From the NCBI GenBank assembly GCA_946414885.1, contig CAMKQH010000007.1, forward strand, positions 100,833 through 164,832: a DNA stretch of 64,000 nt. The letters run 5' to 3'. The notes beneath the pieces are model-generated. The model was not told the origin of the DNA. It did not search any database and saw only the letters and a list, made by a program, of their open reading frames with translations. The stretch comes from an uncultured Lachnospiraceae bacterium. Lineage in GTDB: Bacteria; Bacillota; Clostridia; Lachnospirales; Lachnospiraceae. Positions 59,103 through 64,000 of the stretch are shown here, in pieces. A program made the translations under genes and the position numbers. Every line of letters begins with the position of its first letter. Position 1 is the stretch's first letter.

Positions 59103-61199
59103 CTAATCAATATCGACCACAGCATTCAAATCAACAGTAACTACAGGGCAAAAATTTAAGGTAGCAGTTTTCACTTTTTTCGTTTCGCCTATAATCATAT
59201 AAGTTTTATCGCTTTCGTCAAGTCTCCAAGTTTCCTCCCATATCCATTTTGGAATTATGTCAGCGTATTTTTCCATTTCCTCTTCGGTAAGTAATCTTAC
59301 CATACAATCATATTTCTCATCCTTTTTCATAATCGCTCGTATTTCAGGAGTAATTGATACCGCTTCTAAGTATATTTTGATATCAGAATCAGACCAAGTA
59401 AAGTTTTCTTTATATAAGTCAGAATACTTTGTCTTTCCGGAAGATCCTAAAGTGCATATTAGAAGCGCTTCGGTTTCATTCTTACAAAGCAAGACCCACT
59501 TTTGTCCATCAAATGTATATTTAGTTCCCTCTGGTTCTTCTCGAATTTTCTGAAGCAATTCATTCCGTTCAATCTTGTCCAACAAGAGATTTGAATCTCT
59601 GTAAGTGCCTAGGTCTTTAAGAATAACCTTTGCTTCAGCATATTCTCCTTTATTTATATATTCCCGTGCAATTAGATAATTAGGTTCTTTTTCTAAAAAG
59701 TTTAATCTAATGACTGAGTCTTTATAATCTGATATTCTTTCAAATATCTCCTTTGCCTTATCGTTTTCTCCGTTTTCCATATATGCAAGCGCCATTAAAT
59801 AATCGATTTCGTCATCAATCGAATTAATTCTTGTTGAAGAGTCTCTAAAATCACCCAAACTTTCAAAGATTTCTTTCGCTTTATCAAATTCTCCATTTTC
59901 CAAATATTCTAATGCCTTATAATAATCAGGATCCTTTTCTATCTTTTCGACCAATTCCTTAGAATCCTTAAAATCTCCGAGTTTCAATAAGATTTTCTTG
60001 GCAGCATCCGCATTTCCTTCGTTCAGATATTCAAGTGCTTTGGAATAGTTTGCTTCGTCCCTTGCCAGTACACGTTCGTCTTTTGTTCGCATGTAATTAT
60101 GGATTGCCCCAACAATGGTATATCCTATTCCAAGCACCGAACAAAGAATTACCAGAATCAAGATTGCCGGAATAACAAATTTGATTGTAAACTTAAACGC
60201 ATTCTTTCTACGTACCTTTTTTCTTTCTTCCTGCTCTATTTTTTCTGCGATGTAAGCGTCCAACTTTGCATCTCTTGTTTTTGTTTCAGTTCGGGCAGTA
60301 CCTAATATTTTTTGTAAGCCATGTACAATATCCTGAACTGCTCCAACCTTACCCAAGTCCTGAGCCTGAAAACCAGACATTTCCGTAGGCAACTCATATG
60401 GAGACATGTTACAGTAAGCAGGAATTAATACTTTATTTTCATCCTCTGACATGAAATGCAAAAAACGAGACCATTCATTCTTTACCCACACAGCCTCGCA
60501 ATGTTCCCCACTCGTGGTAATAACCAGCATAACACGCGCACTCTTTAAGGCTGCATAAATATATGGTTCGTAGTTTTCTCCCAAATGGCTCTCCAATGTT
60601 ATGCGAGCAAAAAATGTTCGGATATTCTCTTTTTCCAACTCCTTATAAATATTCTGTGCAAGAACGCTGTCTTGCGTACGTTCACCCGTATTATCCTCGG
60701 TTTCTTTATAACAAATGAACACGTCATACGGATCTAAACGAGACGAAATAGATAAAATGCTCTTTTGAAGCTTGTCTAATATCTCTGCCTCATCCTGATA
60801 CATTATTTTTCTCTCGACGTCAGCATATTTGATGGCAAGCTTGAACTCAACAGATAATAAAATGCTTTTCAATTGCGTTCGATGACAGGTTGGTATCCTT
60901 TTTCCAGTCTTAGGATCCTCAACATACTCAACGCCATACTCGGACAAAATCATTCCCCAGTATGCCTCGGCTTCCTGTTCGTCTTCTTCCGTTATGGACT
61001 TGTATGCATCATATGCCTTGTCGAAATCGTTATTTAAACGATACTCATTCGCACGATTAAACAGTCTTGCCTTTTTTTCTGATTCAATTCTAGGCAGCGT
61101 CATCATTGAACCACAGTAGCGGCACTTACCTACCGTGCTTTTTGCATCTTCAACAATAACGTCACCGCCACACATCTTACATTTTATATTCATGGACAT
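59103..61199 (-). CDS. Zinc-ribbon, TIR, membrane and TPR-like repeat protein
   Basis: This 698-residue protein has five parts. Residues 1-35 are a zinc ribbon (CKMCGG, CRYCGS). Residues 45-150 are helical. Residues 157-300 are a TIR domain opening YDVFICYKETED, with Glu242 in VWVKNEWSRF at the NADase Glu position. Residues 338-362 form one membrane helix. After it come four repeats of about 40 residues (YYKALEYLENGEFDKAKEIFESLGDF type, 380-545) and a DUF6273-like end (KWVLLCKNETEALLIC, TWSDSDIKIYLE). The TIR side should be cytoplasmic and the repeats outside, or the reverse. Bacterial TIR domains deplete NAD in anti-phage systems. AGGAG precedes ATG 61199. Confidence 0.85.
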   Translation of the reverse strand: MSMNIKCKMCGGDVIVEDAKSTVGKCRYCGSMMTLPRIESEKKARLFNRANEYRLNNDFDKAYDAYKSITEEDEQEAEAYWGMILSEYGVEYVEDPKTGKRIPTCHRTQLKSILLSVEFKLAIKYADVERKIMYQDEAEILDKLQKSILSISSRLDPYDVFICYKETEDNTGERTQDSVLAQNIYKELEKENIRTFFARITLESHLGENYEPYIYAALKSARVMLVITTSGEHCEAVWVKNEWSRFLHFMSEDENKVLIPAYCNMSPYELPTEMSGFQAQDLGKVGAVQDIVHGLQKILGTARTETKTRDAKLDAYIAEKIEQEERKKVRRKNAFKFTIKFVIPAILILVILCSVLGIGYTIVGAIHNYMRTKDERVLARDEANYSKALEYLNEGNADAAKKILLKLGDFKDSKELVEKIEKDPDYYKALEYLENGEFDKAKEIFESLGDFRDSSTRINSIDDEIDYLMALAYMENGENDKAKEIFERISDYKDSVIRLNFLEKEPNYLIAREYINKGEYAEAKVILKDLGTYRDSNLLLDKIERNELLQKIREEPEGTKYTFDGQKWVLLCKNETEALLICTLGSSGKTKYSDLYKENFTWSDSDIKIYLEAVSITPEIRAIMKKDEKYDCMVRLLTEEEMEKYADIIPKWIWEETWRLDESDKTYMIIGETKKVKTATLNFCPVVTVDLNAVVDID

Positions 61200-61302
61200 A
61201 TCGTTTTTCTCCTATAGAAAGCTTTATGTCTTAGTTCCAGATATTTACAATTTTTCTAACATAGGTTTACTTAATGTCACAATTTTAAAACACACTATAA
61301 AT

Positions 61303-62619
61303 TTACTTATTTGCCTTGCACATGGCATTTCTCTCCTGTATGAGTCGCATGGTCGATTCACATTCCCTTAAAATTGCTCCTTTTTCTCCCACCTGAATTA
61401 CTTCTTTCAAAGAATCTACAGACATTTTCAGTTTTGCTTGTATTTCTGCAAGCGCTTCATTATCCGTTGCGTCACTATAGCGGATCTCCTCAACAAGACG
61501 GGTAACTTTCTTTTTTGCTTCTTGATCTTCGATTCCGTCAGCTAAATTAGCAACCGATAATTTTAGTTCATCCATGAATTCAGTTCGAATCTTATTCTTT
61601 TCCGTCACGCTGATCGCGTGCTTTCTTCCTTGTCCCGCCATCAGCACAAGTGATAGATAACCAACTACTATTATGGCACTAATTAAAAACGCCAACGGCC
61701 ATTCCACTATACTGCGATAGATGACAAGTAGTGCAAATGCTATTTGTATGATAAAAAACACATATGATAGAACTATTTGCGGTCCCGTGAGCAAAAACTC
61801 GTTCTTGTTTCTGAGCATCGGAAACTTAAAGTTTAAGATAAGCAGAACCATCAAAAACATCCCTATTGTAAATACAAGTTCAATTACGAAAGCTTTCGTG
61901 TATAAGGTAATATTTGTTTTTCCCGTAATGTTGGTTACTGTCGCTGGAAAAGAAACTAAATCAAATGGAAACAAGTCAAACGAAATCGTCGTGACTGGCC
62001 TGCCATCGATGTATGCAGGTATCAAAAGCGTACTATCGTTGCCAGTATAAAGAACCAATTCCATCCCACCAGATATCACGTTATACTCAAATGGCAGATC
62101 TCCAAGTGAAAAAATAGGCATGTCAGAATCATTGTAAGTCTTTACCGTCCATCCCGCCTCCGTTAATTCTGATTCTGCAGATGTCCCAGAATTAACGTGA
62201 ATTGTTACGCCATCCGCGGGGTCTCCATTCAAAGAAGGAGCCAAGGGGGCTAAATATACGTCACTAACCGTAGGTGAATCTTTGAAGAAATTCTCACCCA
62301 ATTTAACTACGGAGTATCCATTAATGCTAACTGGAATAACTAATTCTTTCCCTACGCCATTGTACTTTTCAAGAGTCAATACTCCAGCAGAAAGATTGTA
62401 GGAAAATGTTTCATATCGAAGTTCCGTTCCATATATCAATGAATCTGGCGAATTAACTTGCAATAAATGGTGCTTTCGAGCATATTCTTCTGCATAACTA
62501 CCTGCGGGCGTAACTACAGACACGGATGTCTTAAAAACATTCCCTGCCACTAGAAACGCAACGAAAACAGCCATTAATAAAACAGCAAGAATGTTATAAG
62601 CTAATTTCTTCATAATCAT
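61303..62619 (-). CDS. Polytopic membrane protein with LRR_5-like ectodomain and coiled coil
   Basis: The 438-residue protein opens with a helix (NILAVLLMAVFVAFLVAG). It then has about 200 residues of BspA/LRR_5-like half repeats (VLTLEKYNGVGKELVIPVSINGYSVVKLGENFF; MELVLYTGNDSTLLIPAYIDGRPVTTI). Four helices follow (AFVIELVFTIGMFLMVLLIL to FLISAIIVVGYLSLVLMAG), then a cytoplasmic coiled coil of about 95 residues. The repeats would face outward and could sense surface damage or a ligand. The start overlaps the SPFH stop as ATGA; ATG 62613 with AGGAG is the alternative. No enzyme motif is seen. Confidence 0.75.
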   Translation of the reverse strand: MIMKKLAYNILAVLLMAVFVAFLVAGNVFKTSVSVVTPAGSYAEEYARKHHLLQVNSPDSLIYGTELRYETFSYNLSAGVLTLEKYNGVGKELVIPVSINGYSVVKLGENFFKDSPTVSDVYLAPLAPSLNGDPADGVTIHVNSGTSAESELTEAGWTVKTYNDSDMPIFSLGDLPFEYNVISGGMELVLYTGNDSTLLIPAYIDGRPVTTISFDLFPFDLVSFPATVTNITGKTNITLYTKAFVIELVFTIGMFLMVLLILNFKFPMLRNKNEFLLTGPQIVLSYVFFIIQIAFALLVIYRSIVEWPLAFLISAIIVVGYLSLVLMAGQGRKHAISVTEKNKIRTEFMDELKLSVANLADGIEDQEAKKKVTRLVEEIRYSDATDNEALAEIQAKLKMSVDSLKEVIQVGEKGAILRECESTMRLIQERNAMCKANK

Positions 62620-63824
62620 TCTCCTCTCTTTCTTCCACAGCTAGGGCAATATGAAGCGTTATTTGTAAAAACATACCCGCAGCCGGAACAAAAACTCCCC
62701 TCAGCAACTTTTGTTCCGCAATGCTCGCAGAATCTTGCATTTGGATTTAACTGACTCCCACACTGCATGCAAAAACGTTTGGGCGTCTTTGTCATCTCTA
62801 ATGTTTCCTCCATTTGTTTGGTATCCGAAGCCCCCATACTGCCTGTTGTTTGCATCGCACCAGAAGCCATCTCTCCAACCTTCCGTCCAAGAGTTCCTCC
62901 TATTCCCGCCATCATACCTAGGCCAATTCCAAGATTATTGAACTGCCCCATCGCTTCATTTTCGGCCATCTTTGAAGCAATTTCAAATCCATGTTCCTGC
63001 TGATAAGTATAATCTTCCATTGAACGCTTACGCGCCATCGCTTCTGCCGCAATTACTGTTTTTTGTGCCTCAGTACTCTGCGCAATCAAATCAATCCTCT
63101 GCTTTAACTCTGCCTCTGCCACTTCATTAACGCGACGATAATGCAGTTGCCTGAATCTGATAAAGTTGGGGTCATCCTCAGGCGTTACAATAGTCATGAC
63201 GGAGAATTTCGCAAGGTCCACTCCATAATCGACAAATTCCTCCGCCAAATCCTTATAGATATACTCTGAAAATGCTGCGAGATGCATATCTAATTCAAAA
63301 ATATTTATCTTATTTTCTGTAATATATCTAGGCATTGCTGATTTCACTTGTTTCATAACAAAAACCCGCAATTTCTCCATAAGTTGTTCTTGAGATAGCG
63401 ATTCCTCTGTTCCAACAATTTTCACAACTAATCTTCCGGAATTCTTAATACATAGACTCATCTCGCCACAAGCACCAATTTTCACGGGGAAGTTGTATAT
63501 GGGATCCAAATATTGAATCTTACTGTCAGTTCCCCACGGAATTGCCATCTGCTCCGTCTTATTCACAAAATATAGTTCACAACTAAACGCAGTTTTACCA
63601 TGTGTAGCAAGTCCCATGATGCCAGAGATTAACGGAAGGTTTGCTGTTTCCAATGTATGACGCCCTGCGCCAAAAATATCCAAAATACGCCCATCCGAAA
63701 TAAAAATGGCCTCTTGTGATTCCCTCACAATTAATTGTGTCCCTGTAGTGAAATCCTTTATTGGATGCTTCCACACAAAAGTCTTATTATCACCCTCGTA
63801 CTTTATTACCTTTGCAAAAATCAT
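62616..63824 (-). CDS. SPFH/band-7 protein with C-terminal zinc ribbons (YdjI-like)
   Basis: The 402-residue protein opens with an SPFH domain (TTGTQLIVRESQEAIFISDGRILDIFGAGRHTLET, YFVNKTEQMAIPWGT). A helical stalk follows (EVAEAELKQRIDLIAQSTEAQK), then a Gly/Met-rich linker. The C-terminus has zinc ribbons with cysteines in FCMQCG, FCEHCG, FCSGCG and YCPSCG. This is the arrangement of B. subtilis YdjI, a flotillin-like scaffold working with the YdjG and YdjH membrane proteins and PspA. GGAGG before ATG sets the start. It is the first gene seen of the TIR operon and lies behind a perfect palindrome. Confidence 0.88.
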   Translation of the reverse strand: MIFAKVIKYEGDNKTFVWKHPIKDFTTGTQLIVRESQEAIFISDGRILDIFGAGRHTLETANLPLISGIMGLATHGKTAFSCELYFVNKTEQMAIPWGTDSKIQYLDPIYNFPVKIGACGEMSLCIKNSGRLVVKIVGTEESLSQEQLMEKLRVFVMKQVKSAMPRYITENKINIFELDMHLAAFSEYIYKDLAEEFVDYGVDLAKFSVMTIVTPEDDPNFIRFRQLHYRRVNEVAEAELKQRIDLIAQSTEAQKTVIAAEAMARKRSMEDYTYQQEHGFEIASKMAENEAMGQFNNLGIGLGMMAGIGGTLGRKVGEMASGAMQTTGSMGASDTKQMEETLEMTKTPKRFCMQCGSQLNPNARFCEHCGTKVAEGSFCSGCGYVFTNNASYCPSCGRKRGE

Positions 63825-63842
63825 GGCAAACCTCCTGTCTCA

Positions 63843-63866
63843 TTTCATAAAGTAGACTTTATGAAA
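63843..63866. promoter_or_regulatory. Perfect 24-bp palindrome before the SPFH-TIR operon
   Basis: TTTCATAAAGT and its exact complement ACTTTATGAAA flank a two-base centre, 19 bases upstream of the SPFH start codon. A TATACA -10-like box lies 8 bases further upstream. It is either an operator for a dimeric repressor or a leader hairpin. The rest of 63825-64000 shows no gene. Confidence 0.65.
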
Positions 63867-64000
63867 CGGCCGTTGTATAATGAAATTGATAGATAATTTA
63901 CTGGTTTTTCACGATAATATCTGTATTCTTTGAGTGTTTTACAATGTCTAGTTTAAAAAACAATCCTCTCGTCCCTTATACTCCTTGCATCGCCTATAAA

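Overview
The window looks like chromosome from an anaerobic Firmicute of the Lachnospiraceae type (order-level call firmer than family). The grounds are AGGAGG-type ribosome sites, many lipobox lipoproteins, MalFG-type sugar importers without a local ATPase, AraC-controlled GH43/GH39/GH95 enzymes, a Csp-like S8 peptidase and a PdaA-like deacetylase. About 1-57.6 kb is moderately GC-rich. From about 57.9 kb to the right edge the DNA is clearly more AT-rich and reads as an acquired island. No rRNA, tRNA or CRISPR array was seen.

Layout. 1-4.7 kb: 3' end of the cobalamin gene cbiT, a polysaccharide deacetylase, a subtilase-fold protein that has lost its catalytic Ser, and a secreted GH5 endoglucanase. 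4.8-18.3 kb: one long minus-strand operon holding two complete sugar-ABC import sets (solute-binding protein plus two permeases) around three accessory membrane proteins (NHL propeller, YIP1, DUF5696-type). 18.7-26.4 kb: a MacAB-like export system with two adaptor lipoproteins, an FtsX-type permease and two ATPases, one carrying a C-terminal AbrB-like domain. 26.5-37 kb: an arabinoxylan-type degradation locus (GH95, GH39-GH43 fusion, two GH43) with a divergent AraC regulator. 37-46 kb: CPBP protease and XRE regulator, a 273-bp palindromic repeat element, a metal P-type ATPase with its own HMA chaperone gene and operator, a PH-domain membrane protein, a divergent ClpX, and a beta-carbonic anhydrase. 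46.5-50.1 kb: a heterodimeric ABC exporter. 50.1-50.9 kb: tandem-repeat DNA. 50.9-54.5 kb: hydrolase, XRE and CPBP genes, an LRR remnant, a lipoprotein and a small protein. 54.6-57.5 kb: a three-gene split sensor, kinase and regulator system. 57.6-58.3 kb: a transposase remnant and a 35-codon membrane-peptide frame. 58.3-63.8 kb: an operon of an SPFH protein with zinc ribbons, an LRR-like membrane protein, a zinc-ribbon/TIR/TM/repeat protein and a protein with a possible HTH.

The best candidate for an undescribed system is this last operon. It couples a flotillin-type scaffold and a membrane sensor to a TIR domain that keeps the expected catalytic Glu. It lies behind a perfect 24-bp palindrome and may extend past the right edge. 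The operon layout recalls the Bacillus ydjGHI membrane-stress module with a TIR effector added (inference). Second is the symmetric double importer at 4.8-18.3 kb. All functions are read from motifs by eye; no database search was made.
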